Assembly: GCA_949316235.1 (NCBI GenBank)
Contig: OX438750.1
Location: 13,890,865-13,954,864, forward strand
Reading direction: 5' to 3'
Length of the DNA: 64,000 nt
From: Oegoconia quadripuncta
Lineage: Eukaryota > Arthropoda > Insecta > Lepidoptera > Autostichidae
Positions 53,685-64,000 of this stretch are shown piece after piece (positions within the stretch are counted from its first letter, which is position 1; the number at the start of each line of letters is the position of its first letter). The position numbers and the translations under genes were made by a program. The notes under the pieces were generated by a model. The model searched no databases. It had not been told where the DNA came from and saw only the letters and a list, made by a program, of their open reading frames with translations.

Positions 53685-55193
53685 AATCGGACCCCACGTT
53701 ACTGAGTTACATCCGGACAAAGGCTGGTCACATACACCCCACATAACGCCGTCAAACATAAAGTACTTGTCGTTTTTCGTCGGGGGTTAAAAAACCGTTC
53801 ATGCAGAGTTACTCGCGGCGGAGCCCGTGGCCGTTTTCGGAATAATTGCGGTATTTGAAATTAATGATTTTCAATTTTAGACCCTACTCTACTGATGAAC
53901 GTACTTTATAAAATCATGTAGTAATTTTATTGGAATTAAAATTTCAGTACAAATATTAAATATTTTACTTGTCATAAAATGTGATGCAGATAATCTTCGT
54001 GAAAGTACCTAGTTTCGAAAGTCACGCGATTGGCAACCCTAGGTTGAGTTATCATTCAATCAGTGACAGGTGATTTTTCGTAAATTTTCCTCCAAATTAT
54101 GGACAGCAAACTTCAAACTTCAAGCATTTATTTAAACTTAAGATACATGATATAATTTGTTGAATGTCAATTTAAATCTAATGGAAATAAAAAAAGTTTA
54201 TTGCATTTATCTGTCAGTCGGTATGTCCAAGCTACTACCGCTTCGGATAGGGAATTCATCTGTGGGAAAAGAAGCGGCGCAAGAAATCCACAGGATCATT
54301 GTTGTACTTTTTTTTAAAATAAAGCATATAACTAATACAATTTTATAATTTTGGGGATCTGGTCGAAGTATTTAGAATTTTATTGCTAATGCTAAACCCT
54401 TTTTTGCTAATGTTATTTTGATCAACATCATTTTCCAAAGAAATAAGATCATATTTTTTATAGAATTGGGTCCTGTTAGCGTTTGAATTACCTACCTCTT
54501 TCGCTATGGCCCCTGATAAGACTAAGACGCGGTATGTGTCCAGTCCAATCACATAAATATCAAGTGAACCAAGTTCAGAAAAATCACTTTCATTAAATTT
54601 TAACTACACAACGAATTTAATGTTTTTTAAAACTATAATAATCTCACTTTTAACGCGTCCAACGTACCTAGTATTAACTAATCTGCACATTGTCTGTTGT
54701 TTCGTTTTTTTATACCCATATACCTAACTGTAACTTTTCCAACACATATAAAATAAACACAAGTTTCATATTTACTTTGATTCGTAATTCGTAACTAAAC
54801 AATGGGAATTACTTGTGTAATGTTCTAAATACATAATTAAGACCCTACTAGCAAAAATAGGGCGGCAATTTTTGAGGCAGTCGGATGACTGAAAAATTGA
54901 TAAACTTCCTCGAACTGATAAATAAATTCGTTGATAACTAAAATAATTTCTCTAACTGTATTTTCTTTTCTGTTGTGCAATAAATTGTATTGTGTATACC
55001 ATACAGAAAACGAGGTAGATATGTTACCGACGCACCCAAAGTGAAAACACGAAATGCCCCAATTGTACCTCCCTAAATGCGGCGCAGGTGGTTAAAAATG
55101 CCCTACAACCACCAGCGAACCATACCGAGTAAAAGAAGCCTAAGAGCATGATTTATTTTAGTTTAATTCAGCAGTAATATTTGTGTTTTGAAA
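53685..55193. other. Unassigned sequence
   Basis: No gene or repeat was recognised. Short frames at 54157 and 54343 have no support. Confidence 0.4.
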
Positions 55194-55510
55194 CTGTCGT
55201 AGCAGTGTGTTGTCGAAGCAATGCGGAGTCGAGGCAGTATGTTGTCGAAGCAATGCGGTGTCCAGGCAGTGTACTCTCGGAGCAGCGCGGAGTCGAGGCA
55301 GTATATGTAGTGTCAGGGCAGTGTGTTGTCGAAGCAATGCGGTGTCGAGGTGGCATGCACTTGAAGCAGTGCGGTGTCTAAGCGAAGCGGAGTCGAGTCA
55401 GTGTGTGCGGTGTCAAGGCAGTGTGTTGTCGAAGCAATGCGGTATCGAGGCAGTATGTTCTCGAAGCAGATGTCTAAGCAGTACTGTGTTGCGCAGTGTG
55501 CTACCGATAC
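55194..55510. repeat. Degenerate minisatellite (GTCGAAGCAATGCGG-type units)
   Basis: TTGTCGAAGCAATGCGG recurs at 55209, 55241, 55326 and 55427, interleaved with GTCGAGGCAGTRT and GGAGTCGAGGCAGT. Periods mix about 32 bp with larger blocks of about 100 bp. The serine/cysteine-rich frames here come from the repeat and show no gene structure. Confidence 0.85.
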
Positions 55511-56379
55511 AGTGTGTGCAAACTCAGTGTTAGAGTTTTAGAAAGCGTACACGAACGGTTTAAAAATGGAACCCCACACATGTCAAACATAATACAAGGT
55601 TTATTTACACAGCCGTAACTTTACCTTCAAAACCGTTGTCAATTTCTTTGTTCGATGATAAATGTGTAACAACAAAGATTGTTGCATCGGGTTGGTGAAT
55701 AATGAATAATGTGCAAGGTTCATATTGTTTGTAATATGTACACAGTTGGTTAGTGCTCGACCTCAACCAAGGGACATCCCGCGAAATAAAAAAATACTAG
55801 TCTATACATTCACAGTCTCACTATATCCATATTCTGACGTATTTGTTTATAATACATTTGTTTATTACACTTCATCCACATTCTACACTCTCTCACTCAC
55901 ACATACACACAAATGATGTAAAGCAATGCCTTAGTTTTTACCTTATTTACTATCAAAGTTAGCTGAGTACCGGTTAATATTCAAATTGTAAATTAGAAAT
56001 CTCTATAAATTTGGCTTTAGAAATTTTAAGAAATATCTTTAAAAATTACATGCTGTGTGATTTCTATATAAATAAATAAATAAAATAAATAAATAAATAC
56101 TATGTATTACGTAATTATTATTTGGTATATTTACACTACCACTATACATACACTAACCCGACTATAATCATTTATTATTATTCTGCTCATTATTGTACCT
56201 CACGTGGCGTCCGTGCGTCACTGGCCATTTGGGGGCACTGAAAACCAGCACTGTGATTCGCCGCAGCATGAGCTGAGTGCTAACCCATTTGTGCACGCCG
56301 CAACACGTGACAGCATTCATAATAAACTATTCTTTCTTTCTAAATGACAGCCGACGGTGCTGTCACTCAAGTAGGTATA
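55511..56379. other. Unassigned sequence
   Basis: Contains an (AAATA)n-like stretch at 56065-56100. Nothing else recognised. Confidence 0.4.
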
Positions 56380-56580
56380 TCTAACTAATATTATAAATGT
56401 TGGATGTTTCTTTGTTTATTGCTCAATTACGGCGAAACGGATTTAGACGAAATTTTAGGTAGAATACACCCTGGATTAAGACAGGATATTTTTTATCCCG
56501 TAATTCCCGCGGGATAAAAAATCAAACATATCCACGATAACGTTATTCTAAAGCAGGCAAAGCCGCGGGCGGAAAGCTAC
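56380..56580 (-). repeat. Dispersed repeat, inverse copy of the 46790-47010 family
   Basis: It begins ACTAATATTATAAATGTTGG and carries GCTCAATTACGGCGAAACGG, AGGATATTTTTTATCCCG and AAGCCGCGGGCGGAAAGCTA. Confidence 0.6.
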
Positions 56581-56834
56581 TATCTCATAAACAACTGGGA
56601 AAAACAACTTTGATTTAGATTCCGATATTTTTGATACCCTGCATATGACCCGACATGCACTTGACCGGTTATATAAAAAGTTAATAAATAATCAATTCAC
56701 TTTGTTACTTAACTGTATTTATAAACACATGAATACATATCCTGTGGTACAGTATGCTTTTAATCTAGTAGGTACCATACATTTATTACTAAAAGATATA
56801 ATGTGCCACATTGATAACAATAACATTTTAAATA

Positions 56835-57372
56835 TAAAAAAAATCTGCATATATTTTGTCATTTGTGGGCAACATATTGAATTTTTCACCAGAAAATGTA
56901 TCCTTACTCTTCAAAATCGGTCAAGCCGTTTATAGGCTACAGAACGTACCATAGAAATCTACATACATACACCCGATAAACATTACCGATAAACCGTTAA
57001 TTCCTTCAAAGGGCAATGTATACGCTTTTATAATAAGGTTCCAGTAGACATTCTAAATTTGCCTTTAAATAAATTTAAAGCAATCATAAAACAGACATTA
57101 TTAATTAACAAAAGGCTATTATAAAATCACTGATTATTTGAATGATAAGCAAGCATGGACATAGCTGTCTTATTATTCATATAATTATCAAATCGCAACC
57201 CATAATCTGTTTAAAAGAGCAACCCTAGAGTTTCTTGCTCGTTCTTCTCTGGGGAGTCAGCTTTGTGAATGAGCAGTAAATTTTAAATTTAAATGTAATA
57301 GCTAATATTAATAGTGACGTTTTCAAGTGATAATTTTATCCTATGAAATAAAATATTTTGATTTGATTTGAT
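56835..57372 (+). pseudogene. Repeat R segment followed by a truncated non-LTR retrotransposon 3' end
   Basis: 56835-57000 is repeat R (CTTCAAAATCGGTCAAGCCG, ATCTACATACATACACCCGA). From about 57003 the plus strand reads KGQCIRFYNKVPVDIL and then, after a one-base frameshift near 57112, YYKITDYLNDKQAW and stop. That is the C-terminus of a CR1/Jockey-like RT frame, followed by the 3' tail (AGAGCAACCCTAGAGTTTCT ... AAATATTTTGATTTGATTTG). Confidence 0.7.
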
Positions 57373-57769
57373 TACATTCCTGTGGCAGGCAGTCTGTGTC
57401 TATTTTAAACAATGATTATTTTACCTTATTGTACTGAAGTTGATGACAACTGAAGAACCAAATACGTACAAGTACAGTGTCCAACAAATCAATTCCCCAG
57501 CGTTTTTATACGAGAAAGTCTACTCATCCTTGCTAATGTTATCAGCGTAGTGCTCAAAAGATAGCAAATCTATGGCATTAGTACATAACAATCAAAGTAA
57601 CTGTAAATGCGTGCGTAAATTAGATATCACTATTCAAATCAGGAACTATCAATCAACAAAAGAAAATAATTGAACAGCTAAACTGAGACTGCTTTAATAT
57701 AAAAGGAATATAAAAATGAGACAGCTTTACCAACGATTGTAATTTGTATACCAAAAAAGTGTGCATTAA
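57373..57769. other. Unassigned sequence
   Basis: Nothing recognised. Confidence 0.4.
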
Positions 57770-58095
57770 TAGTGCCACCGGAATATAAAAGTTCCTTTAA
57801 GTAGTGCTTCAAAAACAACAGAGTTATTTTAGATGTCTTTGTGGAAAGGAGCAGCGTAGGCGATGAGCTTCTTGTCCGCCGGGCAAAAATTTTATCCACG
57901 AGAATAAAATGAATGGAATTATAGCTTTCCGCCAGTGATTTCGTCCGCGTGGAAGATTTCATAAAAAAAATTGCCTAATCCAGGTCCTAATCTATCTACC
58001 AACCAAATTTCATCCAAATCCGTCGAGCCGTATAGGCGTGAAGAGGTAACAAACATACATACATACACAAACTTTCATTTATAATAGTAGTTGGC
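57770..58095 (+). repeat. Dispersed repeat R, 3' portion
   Basis: It shares AAAACAACAGAGTTATTTTA, GACGAGCTTCTTGTCC-like and TTTCGTCCGCGTGGA segments with 2700-2835. It continues to CAAATTTCATCCAAATCCGT and an ATACATACATACAC end. Confidence 0.55.
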
Positions 58096-59043
58096 ATTAG
58101 TTGGGATAACGCACCTGGTGGACGAAAAAGTTCGGAAATTAAAAATATATAATCATTTATTCATTACTCAAGTTTAAAATGCATTTTAAGTTAATTTTAA
58201 AGACTAGATTTATGGATAATACATTTGAAGTCATTTAGAATAAGTAGTAGTAGAAGTAACCCCTGACTCCGAAACTAGTTAAGGCGAGGCCAGTTCAGGA
58301 AATCTACTTTTTCACGGGGGTGAAGCAAGGGAAGGACGAGAGCAGGCGCGCGGGGCCCCGCAATCGCCTGTGTTTTTCGAGACAGATCGCGCTTACTAGT
58401 GTGCGCCGCCAACGCACACACCCTAGTACGGTTAGCAAATTCGATTTTCCAGTGAACATTATTATTGTAAATATTTTTTATATACGTATATGGAGATTGC
58501 AGTAATTTAACATGATCAGTATAATCGATACAAATTTATGTAATTGAATTAATTTATTCATCATCATAGTTTCACGGCTGTATTATCAGAGTGATTCCTC
58601 GGGCATTATATTGACATTATCACCAGGTAGAGGACACATTTTACAAACACACAAAGTAAAAGTTCAGAGACTCTAACGTAAGTATAACCCACTAAATATC
58701 ACTATCACTATACATTTTCACTTCCTCGTTGATTGGACAAGTAAATGGCGGCTTCAAAATGGAATGGAAGGTATATTTTTAGCCAGAGGTCCCTTATATT
58801 TTGACATACTGGTCTCTACTAACACAAGTAAGCTGGATGGGTGGATATGACCACCAGTATTCGAGAATTATCAAAATTCCATATAATTTTAAATGTATGG
58901 TGTGGTCCGGTCCCATTTGATTGCGATTCTTTTTTAAATTTAAGATTAGACTAGAAGACAGGTTATACTAGAAGATTCTTAGACATGTTTGATGTATGGA
59001 AAATTCTTAGACATAGCCGTTTCGAAGATATTTAACTTTTAAC
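58096..59043. other. Unassigned sequence with a GC-rich pocket at 58300-58440
   Basis: The pocket includes AGGCGCGCGGGGCCCCGCAA and GTGTGCGCCGCCAACGCACA and has a 61-codon frame without domain. It could be an unrecognised 5' exon or promoter, but there is no supporting splice structure. Confidence 0.35.
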
Positions 59044-59292
59044 GACGACCTGTTTGGTGTAGTGGTTAGCAACTCTGGCCACTATACCAAAAGGTTGCGG
59101 GTTCGAATCCCGCTGGGGGCATATGTTTGTGTGATGAATACGTACATGTGTACATGAGTTATGGATGTTTTCATTTATAATAAGTATTTATTTACAAAAT
59201 AAATATGTATTTATGTAGTATATCAACCATCTGGTATCCACAACACAAGCCTATAGTTGCTTAGTGTGAAACTAGATGGCGCTGTGTGTATA
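59044..59292 (+). mobile_element. SINE-B, full-length copy
   Basis: GACGACCTGTTTGGTGTAGT head, TTGCGGGTTCGAATCCCGCT (box B), a CATTTATAATAAGTATTTAT block, and a 3' end at ACTAGATGGCGCTGTGTGT. It ends about 20 bp from the Tc1-like element. Confidence 0.9.
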
Positions 59293-59311
59293 TCTGTTAT
59301 ACACCAGTATA

Positions 59312-60127
59312 CAGGGCGTCCCAAAGTTATGGGACATGAAGGGGAAGTACCTTAAATATCGTAGATAGTGAATTTTGCTCAAAGAAGACTTTATGTTATT
59401 TTTAAAAGTTAGTAATTCTGCATTCATAGATTTTCTAAAAATTATTTGCTTCGGCTGGGAATCGAACCGACTCAAATGTGAAAAAAAAAACACCCTACTT
59501 TTATGATGCCAATCGAAAGAATAGCTAAAAAATAATAACTCTGCCTAAGTAACATAGTATTTTAAAAGAAAGGAACAACGTGAAATTAATCATTTTAATC
59601 AAATAAAAAACATACATGAAACTGCCGTAGTCAATTAAGTAGGTATTTTTTTGTAAATTAATTAATTAAATGCTCAAAATGTGATCCCTCTTGTTTTACG
59701 CAAATCGCCAATCTTTTAATGAGCCCGCTGCCTGTTGATTTTATGAAGTGGGTACTTATTTACGAATAATCAATGCTATCTTTGGAATGATAATATCGCT
59801 ACTTTTCGAACGTCGTCGGCAATAAATAACTTTCTTGAAATTTGACTCAATCATTTTATGTTGTTCCTTTCTTTTAAAATACTATGTTACTTAGGCAGAG
59901 TTATTATTTTTTAGCTATTCTTTCGATTGGCATCATAAAAGTAGGGTGTTTTTTTTTTCACATTTAAGTCGGTTCGATTCCCAGCCGAAGCAAGTAATTT
60001 TTAGAAAATCTATGAATGCAGAATTACTAACTTTTAAAAATAACATAAAGTCTTCTTTGAGCAAAATTCACTATCTACGATATTTAAGGTACTTCCCCTT
60101 CATGTCCCATAACTTTGGGACGCCCTG
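59312..60127 (-). mobile_element. Tc1/mariner-type element with 268-bp inverted arms and a transposase remnant
   Basis: TA dinucleotides (59310-59311, 60128-60129) flank inverted arms 59312-59579 and 59860-60127 that begin CAGGGCGTCCCAAAGTTATG and match with very few differences. The centre, read on the minus strand, carries ADDVRKVAILSFQR and, after a stop, SGLIKRLAICVKQEGSHFEH then stop (about 59670-59728). This is the usual C-terminal pattern of insect Tc1/mariner-superfamily transposases. The catalytic DDE region is missing, so it is a non-autonomous foldback derivative. Confidence 0.85.
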
Positions 60128-60129
60128 TA

Positions 60130-60734
60130 TACTAAGTCTATGGTTATTACAGATATTTATGTTAAGACTCTCGGAGGTTTTCTTAATTTTCAATTGACTC
60201 GATGTTATGTAGATATCATTAACATCTACAAATGAAGAGTCACAGTCAAAAACCCAATGGAATGAAATTACGCGGGCCGTAAGTATGTAACCTCTGCAAG
60301 TATACACATTAGGTACAACGTCTCATACCAAAAGGATACAATACATACTCGAATAACTAAAGGACGTCGGACATAGAATGAAATGCGGAAGTATCTAATG
60401 CTATCTCATCTACATATTTGCTTGATGTCTAAGTCTAATGTCTGTATACCGGTGAGTTTTTTACAGTAAGGAAAAAAATAAGGCACCTTATGAAAGAAGT
60501 TTTGGCATAGGTAGTGTAATTATTAAAAAAAAAAACCGCACGCGCCCAACCCTAGAATCATCATGCGAAATTTATTTGGAACTCAGATTTTCTCCTTCTT
60601 TAATTAATGTAATGGTGTAATTATGTGGAATAGGCTACAAACGCGATCGTCAAATGACACAATGAAGGCTTTATTCGATGATGATTTTGAAAAAAAAAAA
60701 AAATTAACTATGCCAATACCTTCTATTTCACTTA
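60130..60734. other. Unassigned sequence
   Basis: Nothing recognised. Confidence 0.4.
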
Positions 60735-60760
60735 CCTAATATGCCTTAATAAAAAACTAT

Positions 60761-60821
<61 letters not shown>

Positions 60822-60845
60822 AGTTTTTTTATTAGGGCATGTAGG
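60735..60845. repeat. (AT)n tract inside a 19-bp inverted repeat
   Basis: Flanks TGCCTTAATAAAAAACTATA and TATAGTTTTTTTATTAGGGC are inverted around an (AT)n run at 60763-60817. The whole stretch can extrude as one long hairpin, like an AT-rich palindromic fragile site. Confidence 0.85.
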
Positions 60846-61139
60846 TACACCAAGCGATGTTTATAAAATGAAATTTCTCATTTTAATTGATTCTTTGAAG
60901 ATGATATAAACACAATGTTAAGAATTTCTTTTAGTAAAGTAGAATGTTATTACAATTTTATAATTGAGTCAAGTGCTGTGTTCACCTGGCATCATCATTG
61001 TGTGTCAAAAATAATCAGTCTGTATCATTGCACCGCCAAAAATTTCCAACCGAGCTCAGAGAAACTCCACTTAAAAGTCGGTCAAAAATCATGTAGGTAT
61101 GCTCGGGAGCTTCCCACTTTTTATTTTGTTCCATATTAA
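60846..61139. other. Unassigned sequence
   Basis: A 74-codon frame at 60915 has no domain. Nothing recognised. Confidence 0.4.
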
Positions 61140-61320
61140 AATTCAAATTAAAAAAAATTATTTCGTAAGTTATAAGAATAAGATTTCAAATCGTCATGCC
61201 ATACAATTATCGCTCATCCCCAGAGAAAAACGAGCAAGAAACTCAGGGGTAGCTCTTTTGTAACCGACTTCAAAAAGGATGTAGGTTCTCAATTCAGCTG
61301 TTAGTGTTTTTTTTTATAAT
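61140..61320 (-). mobile_element. Two LINE-type tails
   Basis: 61140-61262 is, on the minus strand, the AAAAGAGCTACCCCTGAGTT ... CTTATAACTTACGAAATAA tail family (compare 7862-8010). 61262-61320 is AACCGACTTCAAAAAGGATG with TTCTCAATTCAGCTG, a widespread insect repeat phrase in plus orientation. Confidence 0.55.
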
Positions 61321-61467
61321 TAAGTATTTTTACAATATAAGCTTCGACAAAGAAAAAAAAACAGAAAATAATAGATTGGATATCGCCGAGCGGTTCATGT
61401 CCACGCATTTTTATCATTTAGATAGTCAGAAATTTTATAATTTTATAATGACTACTTGTCCACTACT

Positions 61468-62208
61468 ACAAAAACCTGTAAAAATTATTCTCGATCGATT
61501 GACTGCAAAAGGTCTAGTGATCGACCAGTCGATCGACCCTTTAACGTAATTTTAGATAGATAAGCATTTATTTGCATCCATGTACACACACGTAACAAAT
61601 TTTACATATGAAAAATACAACTAAAACAATAAAATTCTGCTGGAAGAAATTTCATTGTAGAACTAAGCAGAACCTGTTGTGTCGTCTCTATTATGTTGTA
61701 TCTGTATGTTTTTTTCTTGTGTGCAATAAATGATAAATAAATAAATAAAACATAAGTACAGAAACAAAAAATATTATGTGTGTGCTGCAGTAGGTATAGA
61801 AAAAGGCTCAATGTATGGATTTGCCCGAGGCGGGCAAAACACTGGTATTCTGCTGAAACCTGAGGTTGGTCGTGGGACAAATGGAATTTTGAAATGTGTT
61901 TGGTGTTATCAAATTAAAAGTAACGTTATTGGTAAATGAATATTGTGTAAGATTATTCCCGTAACATATTGGATTCAATTAATAAAATATACCTAATTAA
62001 ATTATTGAACCAATTATTATTATTATTATAAAATAAATTGATATTCAATGAAAAATTAAGAAAATATTGCAATTTTAGAGTAGAGAAAGCCCCTTTCTCG
62101 TACCGAGAAACTGTTGAGGAGGATTGGTCAAACGTTCGATCGACTGGTCGATCACTAGAGTTTTTGCAGTCAATCGAACGAGAATAATTTTCTACAGGTT
62201 CTTTTGTC
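61468..62208. repeat. Distant inverted repeat pair, about 72-bp arms
   Basis: 61468-61539 (AAACCTGTAAAAATTATTCT ... CTAGTGATCGACCAGTCGAT) is the reverse complement, with some differences, of 62135-62208. The 600 bp between are AT-rich and otherwise unassigned. Each arm contains the short palindrome ATCGACCAGTCGAT. It may be the two ends of one decayed element. Confidence 0.7.
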
Positions 62209-62689
62209 GTGGTGGCCCGTGCAGGTAAATGTACTTATAAAGGAAAATTACAATATTTGTAAATATTGATTACATCGTTTGATAATGTTTGATTGTAATC
62301 TTATCTGTGTTTACACGTTATTAGGTACGCGTGCCCATTCAGTTAAAACTTTCATATTTCTCTCAATCTGATAAATTATTTTTACTGATATTTATATATG
62401 CCATGTGTTTTATTACACGGCTGGCACAAATAAATTTTCGATTGTCCGATTAGGTACAATCGGGTTCGTAAGTTCATATCCTGACCCAGCTTAAAGGATT
62501 TAGATATTGTCGAACATATTTGTATTTAAATCGTTCGATAAATCTTATACAAAGTGTCCAGTCAGACCTTGCTTAAACGAAATATTTCCACCTAAAACAT
62601 CTATAGACTTGAGATAGATATACAACGTCACGGCTTTTATCCTAAACAGTCAGATATATCTCCAAACTTAAGCGCTGGGGTGTTCTTCC
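62209..62689. other. Unassigned sequence
   Basis: 62623-62665 has the short dispersed repeat phrase ACAACGTCACGGCTTTTATC. Nothing else was recognised. Confidence 0.4.
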
Positions 62690-62880
62690 GCACTTTTTTG
62701 TACCTACTCCGTTCCTTCTTCGCGGACGAAATTGTCCGATTTGGATTTTTTGTCCGACCTATAAAAAGCCCGTCATTTGCGCTGCCCCTTTTCACAAAAA
62801 CATCTAAATAACTTCGTTGTTTTTGAAGAGCTATTTTTCGGTATACATTATATATGCACAGTTTTTTGGGATATAAACTA
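62690..62880 (-). repeat. Dispersed repeat R fragment
   Basis: On the minus strand it has TTCAAAAACAACGAAGTTAT, AGATGTTTTTGTGAAAAGGG and ATCGGACAATTTCGTCCGCG, matching 2700-2835 and 57790-57960. Confidence 0.55.
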
Positions 62881-64000
62881 TAATTATAGGTAAATCAGTC
62901 TCTGCGTATGAGAAAGAGTTTTCTAGTAACATTTTTTGACATTGTCAAAATAGCTGAATTTCCCTTTGTGAATTCTAGCATTACGTACGTGAAGAAGTCC
63001 ACCAGAGGATATGATACTATACTGATAATGTTGTCACGCGCAAAGGGAATGTATCAAAACGAATTTATACACCATCTGCATCTGGAGGACGTAGGTATAT
63101 GTCAAGTATTCTCAATTTAAAGTAAGCTATTAAAGCCCGAGGGAGCTAAAGTTGTATGGATCTTCCCTTGGGTAACAATGACATTTAAATTTGGAACGCC
63201 AAAATGTCAACAAAAACTATTAAAAATAGTTTCGAAAAAAAAAACAAGGCTGTTCAAGGCATGACCTCCTTGGTCCAAAAATTTATAAAATTTGACATTT
63301 GACACATCAAAGGAACTTTACTCCTATGAAAAATATTTAACAAAAAACTGGGCTGCATGTCTTAGCTATAAACTTTCCTTTGCCTACGGAACTAAATATC
63401 TAAAGAAAAAATCAGTGATTTTTACGGCGATATTTATTTATATTTAACCTCACAGTAGTGTGTATAAACTAGAATACCTATGCTCCTCGGGAATAAAAGT
63501 GTCTTAGCCTTGGGCAGACTTGAATCCTTCGCTTTATTCAAGATTCTTACCATAATTCCCTCGCTTCGCTGGGGAATTAACATCTTAATTCTTTATAATT
63601 AACTACAGAATCCTTCAATTCGCTCAGAATTCAATATGTTGCCCGTGACATAAGACACTGCTTTATCCCTTTAGAAGCACCAATCTACTATTATGCGTAA
63701 AGGACTTCATTCCTAGCAAAGGGACGATACGAATGAGGCTAAAAATACGATAAGACTCTGCACTTCACATATAGATAAACAGAGTAGGTATATATACCTT
63801 CTTATAGATATAAATCCGTCTATTGTATGCAAATTATATTTAAAAGTACTAACTATTTTCACTTACCCTTTCACAAGACATAAGCGGCTACATTTTAAAG
63901 GTTCTCACACATCAAATTTAACGATTTTTATTAGGTTAGTTGATTTAATATTATTGGTTTCAAATTCGGTACTTGTATAAATTTCGATTGCTGTTTAATA
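62881..64000. other. Unassigned sequence at the window end
   Basis: The 70-codon frame at 62908 has no domain. At 63480-63640 phrases such as CCTTCGCTTTATTCAAGATT and TTCCCTCGCTTCGCTGGGGA resemble low-grade repeats. No gene was recognised. Confidence 0.4.

Noticed and set aside
55194..55510. Regular repeats as a possible CRISPR array
   Set aside because: Units are degenerate, have no unique spacers of constant length, and the genome is eukaryotic.
55181..55533. Cysteine/serine-rich frames (up to 108 codons)
   Set aside because: They are generated by a minisatellite and open in several frames on both strands.
58320..58505. 61-codon frame in a GC-rich pocket as a gene
   Set aside because: No domain or splice partner. 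It is recorded only as an unassigned GC-rich pocket.

Overview
This is an insect nuclear chromosome segment, almost certainly from a moth or butterfly. It is AT-rich, its genes carry many introns, and it is filled with tRNA-headed SINEs, small inverted-repeat DNA elements (MITEs) and decayed non-LTR retrotransposons of the kind common in Lepidoptera. Nothing in it looks bacterial, viral-operonic or CRISPR-like. The lepidopteran assignment is an inference from repeat character and not a computed match.

Three protein-coding genes can be read exon by exon. (1) NOM1 (nucleolar MIF4G/MA3 protein, minus strand, 20041 down to 4484) has 13 coding exons that splice in phase to an 872-residue protein. 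(2) ATAD1/Msp1 (outer-membrane AAA+ extractase, Drosophila nmd, plus strand, 21142 to 29570) has 8 coding exons giving 383 residues. NOM1 and ATAD1 are divergent, and their 1.1-kb shared upstream region holds a cluster of TATCGATA-like (DRE/DREF-type) motifs, a MITE and a retroposed fragment. (3) A secreted AA15-type lytic polysaccharide monooxygenase (minus strand, 52561 down to 51347) has 2 coding exons, an N-terminal histidine exposed by signal cleavage and a second brace histidine. A lone basic, lysine-rich candidate exon at 44846-44671 (minus) is unassigned. A degenerate second copy of the ATAD1 last exon lies at 31401-31487.

Layout: 1-4483 repeats and unassigned sequence; 4484-20041 NOM1 with repeat-laden introns; 20042-21141 shared promoter region; 21142-29570 ATAD1; 29571-51346 a gene-poor, repeat-dense stretch; 51347-52561 the LPMO; 52562-64000 gene-poor again.

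Recurrent repeat families, named here for this window only: SINE-A (head GCCTCCGTGGCTC), SINE-B (head GACGACCTGTTTGG, plus a diverged B-prime), SINE-C (head GCGTTGGTGRCTCAG), MITE-1 (TIR GGCCCGTATTAATAAA), MITE-2 (TIR GGCCCGTATTTCAG), MITE-V (TIR GGTGTCGATTCGGATG), MITE-G (TIR GGGGGTCTACTCT), MITE-T (TIR CTACTATGATCTCTTA), retroposon K, and dispersed repeat R. Several are nested with readable target-site duplications. I did not find a new enzymatic or defence system. The most notable unexplained structures are a MITE built from repeated TATCGATA motifs (38610-39326), three large near-perfect palindromes (47330-47957, 48349-48603, 59312-60127), the ATAD1 terminal-exon duplicate, and the coding-like retroposon K.
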